From assembly GCA_913063325.1 (NCBI GenBank), contig CAJXYE010000027.1, forward strand, positions 1-59,836: a stretch of DNA of 59,836 nt, in the 5' to 3' direction. Below, piece after piece: positions 37,149 to 46,374 of the stretch. Both the position numbers and the translations under genes were made by a program. Source of the DNA: an uncultured Colwellia sp. GTDB taxonomy: Bacteria > Pseudomonadota > Gammaproteobacteria > Enterobacterales > Alteromonadaceae. Every line of letters begins with the position of its first letter. The stretch's first letter is position 1. Under the pieces are notes generated by a model. It had not been told where the DNA came from, made no database searches, and saw only the letters and a list, made by a program, of their open reading frames with translations.

Positions 37149-38119
37149 TACAGCGTAGCTCCTCGCCCAGTACAACTTACAAAGACATCTTCTAAACTGG
37201 GTCTAACGATGGCGAGTTGATCTGCTGGATTTAAGCAAGGCTGTTGTTGCAGTAATGCGATGGGCTGAGTGACTTCTTCTTTTACTAATACCCGTAAGTG
37301 GGTGCCAAGCTGCGCTGCAGAGATAACTTGTGGCAGTTTAATCAAGCTATTTTTGATTTGGCGCAAATCACTTGCCGCTATCTCAACCACTTGTGCCGCC
37401 AGATTAGACATTAATGCTTGTGGAGAGTCATCTGCTCTTTTTATGCCATTTTCGAGTATGGCCAATTTATGGCAGCGCTCAGCTTCATCCATATAATGAG
37501 TGGAAACTAAAATGGTGGTGCCTTGATCACATAGATCAAATAATTGTTCCCAAAATTCTCGACGATTTTGTGGATCTACTGCCGAGGTAGGTTCATCTAA
37601 AAAGAGTAATTTAGGTTTGTGGATCACAGCGGCTGCAAGGGCTAAACGCTGTTTTTGACCACCACTCATACTGCCTGCGAGTTGTTTAGCTTGTTTGGTG
37701 AGCTGATGAATAGTTAATAATTCACTTAAACGCGCCTTTTGTTCGTTGGGCGTTAAACCATAGATTTTTGCAATGAACTGCAGGTTTTCCTTGACGGTAA
37801 GGTCATCATAAAGTGAAAATTTTTGCGTCATGTAGCCAATTTTTAAACGTAGTTTATTGGACTCTCGGGGTAATTGACAACCTAATACATTGACTTCACC
37901 ACTAGTCGCTTTTAATAAACCTGTCAGTAATCGAATCGCGGTGGTTTTGCCTGAGCCGTTAGGTCCTAAAAAGCCATAAATAGTTTGCTTTTCAACTTGT
38001 AGATCTAGCTCAGATACTGCGCTTAATTGACCAAAATTACGCGTTAATTTTTCAGCATTTATAGCAAAGTCATTACTGTAATTAGTAATATAAGCAGCAC
38101 TCATGGCTTCTGTACTCAT
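37148..38119 (-). CDS. ABC transporter ATP-binding protein
   Basis: 323 residues with Walker A GFLGPNGSGKTTA near residue 51, signature AGSMSGGQKQRLALA, Walker B KLLFLDEPTSAVDPQ and the H-loop VSTHYMDEAERC. The pattern matches ABC-2 drug or export ATPases (YbhF half). The ATG overlaps the end of the HlyD gene (ATGA) and its own stop overlaps the permease start, so the three genes are translationally coupled. An alternative ATG lies five codons in. Confidence 0.92.
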   Translation of the reverse strand: MSTEAMSAAYITNYSNDFAINAEKLTRNFGQLSAVSELDLQVEKQTIYGFLGPNGSGKTTAIRLLTGLLKATSGEVNVLGCQLPRESNKLRLKIGYMTQKFSLYDDLTVKENLQFIAKIYGLTPNEQKARLSELLTIHQLTKQAKQLAGSMSGGQKQRLALAAAVIHKPKLLFLDEPTSAVDPQNRREFWEQLFDLCDQGTTILVSTHYMDEAERCHKLAILENGIKRADDSPQALMSNLAAQVVEIAASDLRQIKNSLIKLPQVISAAQLGTHLRVLVKEEVTQPIALLQQQPCLNPADQLAIVRPSLEDVFVSCTGRGATL

Positions 38120-39099
38120 GGATGCTGCACCGTAAGGAGCAATACTTGTGCAGGAACACCCATAGGCAACTCAGCGGCACTATCGGGTAATTGTACTTCA
38201 GCTAAGTACATTAGATTAGTGCGTTCGGCTTGGTTGAGCGCATAATATGGCGTAAATGCAGGCTCGGAAGATATCCAGCGAACTGTACCCATGATGGGCG
38301 CAGTTAAGCCATCAACTTGAACCGCTAGTTTATCTGAAACTCTGACGTTAACGCGATAGGGCTCAGGTACATATACCCGAGCAAAAGGTGCTGAGCCCGC
38401 AAGTACAATTGCCACAGGACTGCCTTGGGTAACACGTTCTCCTAAATTCCATGGCAAGTTATCTAATAAACCAGCACGCTTAGCGGTAATAGTTAAATCA
38501 CTGAGCTTTTTCTTTTCGCTATCTAAGACAGCGATGGCAGTGGCAAATATGGCCTTGGCGATTTGTAAGTCTTCAATTCGAGCACCATTAATAAGCTTTA
38601 ATAGGTTTTCTTGAGCGCTTTGCAGTCGAGCGGTATTTTCATCACGTGAGGCTAAAGTGCTATCAAGTGTTGCTTGGCTAGCAAGTTCTTTTTTAATGAG
38701 AACTTTAGCACGTTGATAATTGGCTTCACTTTTCACTGATGCAGCTTTGGCACCGGCAACTTGTGCAGAAGCATCGGCAACTTCTTCAGCCCGAGCACCG
38801 TTATGGACTTTTTCTAAATTGGCTTTAGCTTGTTGCATTTCGGCTTTTGCTTTGGCAACTTGCGCTTTTTGCAGGGTATCGTCGAGTTTTACTAATACCG
38901 TGCCTTTACTGACCTGACTTCCCGCACTAACGGGTAATTCAGTGATAACTTCACTAACCGTTGCTGTATGGGCAATACGTTCACGCTCCAAGGTACCCAA
39001 AGCGATGCCTGGTTTATTATTATCACAAGCACTCAGCGAAATGAGTACCAGTGATAGTAAAAATAGATTATAAAAGCTGACTAACAACTTCGCAGACAT
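38116..39099 (-). CDS. HlyD-family periplasmic adaptor, probable lipoprotein
   Basis: 327 residues and first gene of the exporter operon. The N-terminus ends in a lipobox (LISLSAC, Cys near residue 25), so it is probably lipid-anchored. There are biotinyl-lipoyl halves (VITELPVSAGSQVSKGTVL and LTITAKRAGLLDNLPWNLGE) around a long Ala/Lys/Glu coiled-coil hairpin. It resembles YbhG/YhiI, which couple ABC-2 exporters to TolC. Substrate unknown; efflux of drugs or lipophilic compounds is the usual assumption. Confidence 0.9.
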   Translation of the reverse strand: MSAKLLVSFYNLFLLSLVLISLSACDNNKPGIALGTLERERIAHTATVSEVITELPVSAGSQVSKGTVLVKLDDTLQKAQVAKAKAEMQQAKANLEKVHNGARAEEVADASAQVAGAKAASVKSEANYQRAKVLIKKELASQATLDSTLASRDENTARLQSAQENLLKLINGARIEDLQIAKAIFATAIAVLDSEKKKLSDLTITAKRAGLLDNLPWNLGERVTQGSPVAIVLAGSAPFARVYVPEPYRVNVRVSDKLAVQVDGLTAPIMGTVRWISSEPAFTPYYALNQAERTNLMYLAEVQLPDSAAELPMGVPAQVLLLTVQHP

Positions 39100-39223
39100 G
39101 ATTATTTATCTCATTGAAATATAAACTAGTTTTCAGTTTAATATCAATGAGCTAAAAGTCAATTTATTATCAGGGTGTCAACTAGGGCTGTGGAGCTGTT
39201 GATAAGGCTATGCAACTAGCCCT

Positions 39224-40168
39224 TTATACAAATAATATTAACCACAGAGGAATGGTGATCATGCTTAACAATGTTGTCATCACCACAGTTCCAGCGACAG
39301 TTTGCTGTTCTTGTTGGTGTGTTTTGGCAATTAAGTAGGCATTTACTCCTGTTGGGCAAGCACTCAAAATAACGAGTACAGTTACACTCAGTGGCGATAG
39401 CTGGAATAAAAACTGGCTTGTTAGCAAGACTAAAGCAGGTAATAAAACTAACTTGATTAAGCTGGCTATACCAATTGAAAAAAGCTTATCGCGGACATGA
39501 TAATAAGCAAGTGAAGCACCCAAAATGAACAACGCTAAGGTAATCGCCGGTTTCCCCATTAACATTAAGCAATCAGCTAATATCGTGGGTAATTCAATGC
39601 CGAGTAAATTAACCACTAAGCCTGTTGAAATACTGACAACCAATGGGTTTTTAAGGTTCTGTTTGATAATATCTTTGCCATTAAATACATTAAATACATT
39701 ATTACCTTTAGCACTAAAGCTTGATATGGCACTTGTTAAGGTAAAAAGCAGGGCGCTATGAAAAGTAATAATTAAGAATATTATGCCGAGAACTTTTTCA
39801 CCAAATAATGTGAGTAAGATGGGTAAACCAATAATTACGGTATTGGAATAACTTGCACCTAAAGAGAACACCGCTGAGCCAGCCGTTGATGAGGTTTTTT
39901 TTCTTTCGATGAGAAAGTAATGACTTAGCCATGCTATGCAATAACAGCCTAACACCGGCAAGTAAAAAGCAGCAAATAATGCGGGACTAATTTGTTCACT
40001 GAAATTAGCCTGCGCCATTTGATAAAATAAAAAAGCAGGAATACTAAGATAAAAAGTAAATTTACTTAGCGCATCTATTTGAGTGCGATTAAGCCATTGG
40101 CTTTTTGCACACACAAAACCTAATAACGCCACTAGGATAAGTGGCATTATGATAGATATTATACTCAT
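39224..40168 (-). CDS. AEC-family (auxin efflux carrier) transporter
   Basis: 314 residues with about ten membrane helices in two inverted halves. Typical AEC segments are LSKFTFYLSIPAFLFYQMA, GASYSNTVIIGLPILLTLFG and, in the second half, ILSACPTGVNAYLIAK. Bacterial members move dicarboxylates such as malate or malonate. It lies 35 bp behind ruvX on the same strand, so may be co-transcribed with the rsmE-gshB-yqgE-ruvX genes, though no functional link is evident. Confidence 0.88.
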   Translation of the reverse strand: MSIISIIMPLILVALLGFVCAKSQWLNRTQIDALSKFTFYLSIPAFLFYQMAQANFSEQISPALFAAFYLPVLGCYCIAWLSHYFLIERKKTSSTAGSAVFSLGASYSNTVIIGLPILLTLFGEKVLGIIFLIITFHSALLFTLTSAISSFSAKGNNVFNVFNGKDIIKQNLKNPLVVSISTGLVVNLLGIELPTILADCLMLMGKPAITLALFILGASLAYYHVRDKLFSIGIASLIKLVLLPALVLLTSQFLFQLSPLSVTVLVILSACPTGVNAYLIAKTHQQEQQTVAGTVVMTTLLSMITIPLWLILFV

Positions 40169-40203
40169 GGTACCTCAAGGATCAGATGGAATGATTACTA
40201 TTT

Positions 40204-40650
40204 TTAGTCGTACTGTTGTTCAAAGTAACTTTCAATAATCAATCTTGCTGATTCAGCATCAATATTATCTTTTTTTAAGTTCTTATAACCACCGCGCGCA
40301 AATAATTGCTCTTTGGCGTCAGCAGTAGTTAATCGTTCATCTTGAAACTCTACTTTTATGCCAAAACGGCCATGGATTCGGTTACCAAATTTCTTAGCGT
40401 CTAAAGTAAGTTGTTGCTCACTACCATCCATATTTAATGGTAAACCAACGACGATAAAATCAGGTTGCCATTCTGTTAAGTATTTGGCTAAGTTATCCCA
40501 ATGTGGAATACCGTCGGTCGCTTTTACCGAGCCAAGCGGCGAGGCACTGCCTGTCATTTCTTGTCCTACGGCAACGCCAATATATTTTTTACCAAAATCG
40601 AATCCGATAACAGTACGTTGGCCAATCGGCGATTTAGTTTGAGTCGACAT
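40204..40650 (-). CDS. ruvX: RuvX/YqgF, putative pre-16S rRNA nuclease
   Basis: 148 residues with an RNase H-like fold: [17 protein letters not shown] (first Asp), [12 protein letters not shown] and [16 protein letters not shown] are the YqgF motifs. It matures the 5' end of 16S rRNA and has also been described as a Holliday-junction resolvase-like protein. AAGGA precedes the ATG. It directly follows yqgE, a gene order conserved across gammaproteobacteria. Confidence 0.95.
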   Translation of the reverse strand: MSTQTKSPIGQRTVIGFDFGKKYIGVAVGQEMTGSASPLGSVKATDGIPHWDNLAKYLTEWQPDFIVVGLPLNMDGSEQQLTLDAKKFGNRIHGRFGIKVEFQDERLTTADAKEQLFARGGYKNLKKDNIDAESARLIIESYFEQQYD

Positions 40651-40700
40651 TTTTTTCCTTGGAGTGGGGAAGTTGCAAATTGAATTGAAAAGGGCTGCGA

Positions 40701-41420
40701 TTAAGCATGCCCAATATCTGAAGATAAATGCGCTAGATCAATGCCCATTTTTTCAGTAGCTTTTTTCCAACGCAGTTCAATTGGGGTATTAAAAAGAATT
40801 TCATTGTCTGCAGGAGTAGTAAGCCATGAGTTAGCCTGTAATTCTTGCTCAAGTTGACCAGGGCCCCAACCAGCATAACCAAGAGTCACCATAAAATGCT
40901 CTGGTGCTTTTTCAGTACCTAATGCCATCAAAATATCTTTTGAGGTGGTGATCATTAACTCTTTGCTCAGTGCTAATGAACTCGACCATCCCGTTTGTGA
41001 GCTATGTAATACAAAACCTCGCTGCTGAGCAATGGGCCCTCCTGCGAGTACTAGCTGCTCTAAGCTATTGGTAATATCCGTGACAGTATTATCAATTAAG
41101 CCGATGTTGTCAGCGATATCACTGTTAGTACTATCACCAGCCTGGTCAAATTTATCATCTTCTTCTGAAGGGATTTGCTTAAGTAAGTCCGATAGGGTGA
41201 TATTAACAGGTAAATTTATGATTAACCCCATCGCACCATCTTCATTATGTTCACAAATATAGGTGACCGTTTTATTGAAATACGAGTCATCAAGAGAAGG
41301 CATGGCAATCAATAATTGATTCTCTAAACTAATCATTGCCTGTGAGTCACCTATATCCTGCTCTTTTGGTAACCTTGCTTCGGATTTTGGTTTTAGTTCT
41401 GATTTTTGTAATTTTGCCAT
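40701..41420 (-). CDS. yqgE: YqgE/AlgH-family protein (UPF0301)
   Basis: 239 residues. The YqgE core begins at [20 protein letters not shown] near residue 31 and continues with [33 protein letters not shown] and [17 protein letters not shown]. Compared with the usual length of about 185 there is an N-terminal extension of about 28 residues and an acidic insertion ([20 protein letters not shown]) near residue 90. An internal ATG at 41336 would remove the extension; the upstream ATG has AAGGGCGGG before it, so I kept it. Function unknown (AlgH was linked to alginate regulation). It is in the gshB-yqgE-ruvX operon. Confidence 0.9.
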   Translation of the reverse strand: MAKLQKSELKPKSEARLPKEQDIGDSQAMISLENQLLIAMPSLDDSYFNKTVTYICEHNEDGAMGLIINLPVNITLSDLLKQIPSEEDDKFDQAGDSTNSDIADNIGLIDNTVTDITNSLEQLVLAGGPIAQQRGFVLHSSQTGWSSSLALSKELMITTSKDILMALGTEKAPEHFMVTLGYAGWGPGQLEQELQANSWLTTPADNEILFNTPIELRWKKATEKMGIDLAHLSSDIGHA

Positions 41421-41436
41421 GCAATTCCCGCCCTTA

Positions 41437-42396
41437 TTATTTTATATTATCTTCAATGGCATCCATCAGTTTGCCACTGATATTTATTGGATAAGCTGCT
41501 TCAATTTCACGTATACAAGTAGGACTAGTCACATTAATTTCAGTGATTTTATCGCCAATAACATCTAAGCCTACAAAGTATAGACCACGTTTTTTCAGCT
41601 CAGGAGCAATGGCATCAGCAATAGCTTTATCACTGACACTAAGAGGTCGAGCAACACCACGTCCACCGGCAGCCAAATTACCACGAGTTTCACCCATGGC
41701 AGGTATACGCGCTAGGCAGTAAGGCATTGGCTCACCATTAACAATAAGGATACGCTTATCACCATCAGCAATCTCAGGCATAAATTCCTGTACCATGGCA
41801 TATTGCTCACCATGGTTAGTTAAGGTTTCGATTATTACGCCGACATTGGCATCTTTTTCCTTAATACGGAAAATAGAAGCACCGCCCATGCCGTCAAGTG
41901 GCTTGATGATGACGTCTTTTTCAGCTTGGTGAAATTCACGGATTTTATCGCTGCTACGTGTTACTAACGTTTTAGGGGTGAATTCACTAAACCAAGCGGT
42001 AAATAGTTTTTCATTACAATCACGTAAACTTTGTGGTTTATTAACAATGAGTGTGCCTGCTTCTTCAGCACGTTCGAGCATATACGTTGCATAAATGAAT
42101 TCAGTATCAAAAGGAGGATCTTTACGCATCAATACCGCGTCTAATTCACTTACCGCAATATCTTGCGGGTCAGAAAGTTCATACCAATGCTCACTATCGT
42201 CAAATACTTTAACTCTGTGTGTGGTCGCACGACACTGGCCTTGCTCAAGATATAAATCTTTCATTTCCATGTAATAAAGTTCATAACCACGTTGCTGCGC
42301 TTCAAGCATCATCGCCATGGATGAATCTTTTGCTACTTTCACTTGTGAGATAGGGTCCATTACCACGCCGAGTTTTATCACTTTATTTGTAGTCAT
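41437..42396 (-). CDS. gshB: Glutathione synthetase
   Basis: 319 residues. An ATP-grasp ligase that joins glycine to gamma-glutamylcysteine. GVVMDPISQVKVAKDSSMAM at the N-terminus, VLMRKDPPFDTEFIYATYM, DVIIKPLDGMGGASIFR (ATP-grasp loop) and ATGETRGNLAAGG-like PAMGETRGNLAAGGRG are diagnostic. It is 67 bp behind rsmE and 16 bp before yqgE on the same strand, the conserved order seen in E. coli. Confidence 0.96.
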   Translation of the reverse strand: MTTNKVIKLGVVMDPISQVKVAKDSSMAMMLEAQQRGYELYYMEMKDLYLEQGQCRATTHRVKVFDDSEHWYELSDPQDIAVSELDAVLMRKDPPFDTEFIYATYMLERAEEAGTLIVNKPQSLRDCNEKLFTAWFSEFTPKTLVTRSSDKIREFHQAEKDVIIKPLDGMGGASIFRIKEKDANVGVIIETLTNHGEQYAMVQEFMPEIADGDKRILIVNGEPMPYCLARIPAMGETRGNLAAGGRGVARPLSVSDKAIADAIAPELKKRGLYFVGLDVIGDKITEINVTSPTCIREIEAAYPINISGKLMDAIEDNIK

Positions 42397-42463
42397 CTTT
42401 TATCCTATTCAATGTTGATGTTTACGCTGTATTTGAAAATTTCTTAGCGTATATAAATATCTT

Positions 42464-43198
42464 TTATCTTAAATCGCCGTAGCGACACTGTAATGCGGTA
42501 ATTGCCGTTAATGCCGCTGTTTCGGTACGTAATATCCTCGGGCCGAGTAAAACATCCTGAAAATTGTGTTGTCCTGCAAGTGATATTTCTTCATCACTTA
42601 AACCACCTTCAGGGCCTACAAGCAACCTTACTCGAGTATTCTCAACAGGTAAGGTCATAATTGAATGCTCGGCTTTTGGGTGTAAATTAATTTTCAAAGC
42701 ACTAGTTTCTTGTTTTAACCAATCAGCCAAAAGCATAGGCTCTGCCACTATAGGCACACTTGCACGGCCGCTTTGTTCACAGGCACTGACCACTATTTTT
42801 TGCCATTGCTGGCGCTTCTTTTCTAATCGCTCTGCATTTAGCTTCACGCCACAACGTTCAGTAAATAGTGGTGTGATGGTATTTACACCCAATTCAACTG
42901 ATTTTTGTAAGGTAAAGTCCATTCTATCGCCACGAGATATACCTTGTCCTAAATGAATATTAAGCGGTGATTCACTTAGGTTATCTTCTTTTGATATTAT
43001 TTTAGCTTCAGCTGACTTTTTACTTACATTACATAATGCAGCTGTGTACTGAAAAGGCTCATTGCCATTAAATAGTGTAATGCTATCACCCTCCTTTAAA
43101 CGCAATACTCGGACAATATGGCCAAAAGCATCTTCGGATAAAGTGACTATTTCATTAACTGTAAACAGGCTTTGTTGGTAAATTCTAGGGTTACGCAT
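42464..43198 (-). CDS. rsmE: 16S rRNA (uracil-1498-N3) methyltransferase
   Basis: 244 residues: an N-terminal PUA-like domain (HIVRVLRLKEGDSITLFNG) and a C-terminal SPOUT fold with the knot motifs QGISRGDRMDFTLQKSVELG, LLVGPEGGLSDEEI and LGPRILRTETAALTAI, which bind S-adenosylmethionine. It methylates U1498 in the decoding region of 16S rRNA. It is the first gene of the rsmE-gshB-yqgE-ruvX cluster. Confidence 0.96.
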   Translation of the reverse strand: MRNPRIYQQSLFTVNEIVTLSEDAFGHIVRVLRLKEGDSITLFNGNEPFQYTAALCNVSKKSAEAKIISKEDNLSESPLNIHLGQGISRGDRMDFTLQKSVELGVNTITPLFTERCGVKLNAERLEKKRQQWQKIVVSACEQSGRASVPIVAEPMLLADWLKQETSALKINLHPKAEHSIMTLPVENTRVRLLVGPEGGLSDEEISLAGQHNFQDVLLGPRILRTETAALTAITALQCRYGDLR

Positions 43199-43368
43199 AA
43201 ATTAGGCTTAAAGGTGAATCATGAACATCTAATTAAAATAAGGGCGAAGAGAGTAAAAAACAATGAAGCATTGTATAAAATTGTAGTCTTTTATCTGTTT
43301 CATTTGACTAGCTACCAGATAGCTTGTAATTTCTAAGGTAATTATTTAATTAATAAAAAGGAATTATC

Positions 43369-43971
43369 ATGAAAAAAATTATACTTACCACGCTTGCGGC
43401 GGGTGTACTTTCTTTAGGCTTTGCTAGTCAATCTGCCCTTGCTGGTGAAATTATCTCTGTTGATAAAGATTTTGCTAGCCCAATAATTTCATTAAGTGGT
43501 TACAAAAAAATATACCTTGAAGATTTAGACCTATCAGATACCAAAATTATTTCACCACCGTGGATTGAGAAAGATAGCTTTCACTGGCAAGTAACAGAGA
43601 GCAACTTAGCTCATTTGAAAAGACGCTTTAAAGAAGGTGTTGAAGCAGGTTTAACTGAAAACAATGGTCGCTATGAAGTTGTCGGAAAAGAAGGCAAAGG
43701 TGTTCTTATTGTTGATGTAGAAATTATCAGCTTCATGCCATACGCTTCAAAAGAAGATACAGAAACAACGACTAAAGGCTCTGGTGAATTTCATTTATCA
43801 GTTCAGTTACGCGATGGTAAAACAAGAAGCTTAATTCATATTTTTGAAGGTACTATAGCTGTAGGGACTGATTACCAACCAAATACAGATATGGAACGTA
43901 CTAAAGATGCTAAAAGCTTATTCAAATCTTGGGGTAAGAATTTACGTAAAAGACTAGATGCTGCAAAATAG
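43369..43971 (+). CDS. Secreted DUF3313-like protein
   Basis: 200 residues with a signal peptide (LTTLAAGVLSLGFASQSALA) and an AAAAGGAA site upstream. The mature part has YKKIYLEDLDLSD, a patch FKEGVEAGLTENNGRYEVV and LIVDVEIISFMPYAS, a layout resembling the DUF3313 outer-membrane lipoprotein-like family, though it lacks a lipobox. No function is known. It is a single gene convergent with metK and shares a bidirectional terminator with it. Confidence 0.7.
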   Translation: MKKIILTTLAAGVLSLGFASQSALAGEIISVDKDFASPIISLSGYKKIYLEDLDLSDTKIISPPWIEKDSFHWQVTESNLAHLKRRFKEGVEAGLTENNGRYEVVGKEGKGVLIVDVEIISFMPYASKEDTETTTKGSGEFHLSVQLRDGKTRSLIHIFEGTIAVGTDYQPNTDMERTKDAKSLFKSWGKNLRKRLDAAK

Positions 43972-44004
43972 TTTGTACTTTAATCGATAGCGTAAGCAAA
44001 AAAT

Positions 44005-44032
44005 AAAAAACCAGCGATTAGCTGGTTTTTTT
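44005..44032. terminator. Bidirectional terminator between the DUF3313-like gene and metK
   Basis: AAAAAACCAGC and GCTGGTTTTTT form an 11-bp perfect stem with a 6-nt-or-less loop between convergent genes. A-runs and T-runs on both sides allow it to work in both directions. Confidence 0.92.
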
Positions 44033-44062
44033 ATGTGTGATTAATAAGTAAAGGATTGTTTT

Positions 44063-45250
44063 TTATAAACCCGCTGCTTTACGTAAATCGTCTGCTTTGT
44101 CTGTTTTTTCCCAGCTAAAGGCTGTAAAAGTATCATCACCAACAGTCATTTCATAAGGTTCACGACCAAAATGACCGTAAGCTGCTGTTTGTTGATACAT
44201 AGGATGTAATAGGTCTAGCATTTTAGTGATGCCATAAGGACGCAAGTCAAAGTGCTCACGTACTAGCTCAACTAACTTCTCTTCAGACACTTTACCTGTA
44301 CCAAAAGAATCAATTGAAATTGAAGTAGGCTCAGCAACACCTATAGCATAAGATATTTGAATCTCACAACGGTCAGCAAGACCAGCTGCAACAATATTTT
44401 TAGCCACATAACGACCAGCATAAGCAGCACTGCGATCAACTTTTGATGGATCTTTACCAGAGAATGCACCACCACCATGACGAGCCATGCCGCCATAAGT
44501 ATCAACAATAATTTTACGACCAGTTAAACCACAATCACCAACTGGGCCACCAATAACAAAACGACCCGTTGGGTTGATATGGTATTTAGTTTCAGAGGTA
44601 AGTAACTCAGCAGGTAATACATGCTTGATAATGTTTTCCATTACCGCATTCACTAAATCTTCTTGCTTAATGTCTGGGTTATGCTGAGTAGAAAGTACAA
44701 CAGTATCAATCGCTACAGGCTTGTTATCTTCATAGATAAAAGTTACTTGTGATTTAGCATCAGGGCGTAACCAAGGTAAAACGCCTGACTTACGTGCTTC
44801 AGCTTGGCGTTCAACTAAACGGTGAGAATAATATAATGGCGCAGGCATTAACGTAGGTGTTTCATTGGTTGCATAACCAAACATTAAACCTTGGTCACCA
44901 GCACCTTGCTCTTCAGGGCTACTACGGTCTACACCTTGAGCAATTTCAGGCGATTGTTGGCCAATTAGATTCATGATGCCACACGTTGCGCCATCAAAAC
45001 CGACATCAGAAGAGGTATAACCAATTTCGCTGATAACATTACGAGTAATTGTCTCTAAATCAACCCAAGCGTTAGTCGTTACTTCACCAGAAATAATAGC
45101 AACACCAGTTTTAACCATAGTTTCACAGGCAACACGGGCATTTTTATCTTTAGCAATAATAGCATCTAAAACCGCATCAGAAATTTGATCGGCAATTTTA
45201 TCTGGGTGTCCTTCAGAAACTGACTCGGAAGTAAAAAAGTGTCTAGACAT
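44063..45250 (-). CDS. metK: S-adenosylmethionine synthetase
   Basis: 395 residues, normal length. It makes AdoMet from methionine and ATP. Signatures: [20 protein letters not shown] at the N-terminus, [34 protein letters not shown] and [16 protein letters not shown]. The two P-loop-like motifs and metal-binding Asp are intact. Tandem met boxes lie 80-103 bp upstream, consistent with MetJ repression. The upstream murI is 180 bp away on the same strand. Confidence 0.98.
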   Translation of the reverse strand: MSRHFFTSESVSEGHPDKIADQISDAVLDAIIAKDKNARVACETMVKTGVAIISGEVTTNAWVDLETITRNVISEIGYTSSDVGFDGATCGIMNLIGQQSPEIAQGVDRSSPEEQGAGDQGLMFGYATNETPTLMPAPLYYSHRLVERQAEARKSGVLPWLRPDAKSQVTFIYEDNKPVAIDTVVLSTQHNPDIKQEDLVNAVMENIIKHVLPAELLTSETKYHINPTGRFVIGGPVGDCGLTGRKIIVDTYGGMARHGGGAFSGKDPSKVDRSAAYAGRYVAKNIVAAGLADRCEIQISYAIGVAEPTSISIDSFGTGKVSEEKLVELVREHFDLRPYGITKMLDLLHPMYQQTAAYGHFGREPYEMTVGDDTFTAFSWEKTDKADDLRKAAGL

Positions 45251-45329
45251 AAGTCCTCAGCAAAAAATTTGAGTTATATAAAATATTGAGGCGATTCTAC
45301 ACTTGTTGAAAACAACATTCTAGCTTTTT

Positions 45330-45353
45330 TTACGCCTAGACGGCTAAACGGCT
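45330..45353 (-). promoter_or_regulatory. Tandem met boxes (MetJ operator) upstream of metK
   Basis: Read on the minus strand, three contiguous octamers AGCCGTTT, AGCCGTCT and AGGCGTAA match the MetJ consensus AGACGTCT at 6, 7 and 5 of 8 positions. MetJ dimers bind such head-to-tail octamers cooperatively. Position 80-103 bp before the metK ATG fits a repressor site at its promoter. metJ itself is not in this window. Confidence 0.65.
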
Positions 45354-45432
45354 ATAAATTTTTGTTTTTATTGAAGTAGATTAAGTTTCCTTGGCTTTAA
45401 TGCGAAGATGAGTAGTTGAAGTGGTCTTGTTT

Positions 45433-46233
45433 TTAATCAAGTGGCTGCAAGGTCAGCGATGTTTGCCAGAGTTTGTTGAATATTTTTTCTTGCTGATTCG
45501 TTACCTGTGAGCTAAAAAACTGATGTTCTCCTCGTTGTGTAACGCAGGCCATGATGTTTAGCTCAGCTAACTTTTTTGATAACTGAAGTGTCACTGGCGC
45601 AGCCGTTTCAATGATTTTTATTTTCTGGCCGACAATGGCACTTATTTGCTCCTGAATAAAAGGATAATGTGTGCACCCTAGTACTAATGTATCTACCCCT
45701 TTGTCCACTAGCGGCTCAATATATTGTGCTAGTAAAGTATTACAAATGTGACTATGTTGCTCACCTTGTTCAATAAACTCGACTAGGCCAGGGCAGGGTT
45801 GAATAAATACTTCTGCGCCATTGCGGTGTAATTCTATTAAATCATTAAAGCGTTGGTTTTTACTGGTAGCTTGTGTTGCTAATATGGCGACTTTTTTATT
45901 AATACTTTGTTTAGCTGCCGGTTTTATTGCGGGCTCAACACCGATAATAGGAATGTTAACCTGTGATCTCAGTTGCTCTATGGCATTCACTGTTGCGGTA
46001 TTACAAGCAATAACTAACGCTTTTACACCTTTGGCAATGAGCAACTCGGCAATTTTATTAACACGTTCAATAATAAAATCGACCGACTTTTCTCCATAAG
46101 GAGCATGAAGACTATCAGCCACATAAATGATGTTTTCGTGAGGCAATTTCTCGGCAATGCACAGTGCAATGGAAAGGCCACCGACACCTGAGTCAAATAC
46201 CCCAATGGCAGCTGAATTGCTATTTTGTTTTAT
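45433..46233 (-). CDS. murI: Glutamate racemase without a canonical start codon
   Basis: It interconverts L- and D-glutamate for peptidoglycan. The frame encodes the full enzyme: IGVFDSGVGGLSI (catalytic-site Asp/Ser), PYGEKSVDFI, ALVIACNTATVNAI (first catalytic Cys) and VLGCTHYPFIQ (second Cys). But between the in-frame TAG at 46281-46279 and DSGVGG there is no ATG, GTG or TTG; the first such codon (TTG, 46146) lies after the motif and would give an inactive 237-residue protein. I give the ATA at 46233, which would yield 266 residues of normal length, as the most natural N-terminus (ATA AAA CAA, perhaps a mutated ATG). ATT at 46206 or ATC at 46251 are alternatives. Sequencing error is possible. 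Confidence 0.8.
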   Translation of the reverse strand: MKQNSNSAAIGVFDSGVGGLSIALCIAEKLPHENIIYVADSLHAPYGEKSVDFIIERVNKIAELLIAKGVKALVIACNTATVNAIEQLRSQVNIPIIGVEPAIKPAAKQSINKKVAILATQATSKNQRFNDLIELHRNGAEVFIQPCPGLVEFIEQGEQHSHICNTLLAQYIEPLVDKGVDTLVLGCTHYPFIQEQISAIVGQKIKIIETAAPVTLQLSKKLAELNIMACVTQRGEHQFFSSQVTNQQEKIFNKLWQTSLTLQPLD

Positions 46234-46285
46234 TACTGGCTTAGTGATGATCTTTGTCCGGATACTTAAATAGATTTTCTATCGA

Positions 46286-46323
46286 AATTGTATTGCTTTT
46301 CCATCGACAAAAGCAATACAATT
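46286..46323. other. Perfect 15-bp-arm hairpin upstream of murI
   Basis: AATTGTATTGCTTTT (46286-46300) and AAAAGCAATACAATT (46309-46323) are exact inverted repeats with an 8-nt loop, about 50 bp before the presumed murI start and 50 bp from the family A repeat. It has no obvious T-run toward murI. It may be an attenuator, an operator or the scar of a mobile element. Confidence 0.7.
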
Positions 46324-46374
46324 AATATATAAGGTTTTTTGTTTATATAATTTAAGTACTACTTACTGCAGGTT

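Noticed and set aside
45251..45432. SAM riboswitch upstream of metK
   Set aside because: No SAM-riboswitch structure seen; tandem met boxes explain regulation better.
45433..46146. A 237-residue murI starting at TTG 46146
   Set aside because: It would lack the DSGVGG active-site region, which is encoded in frame directly upstream without a stop codon.
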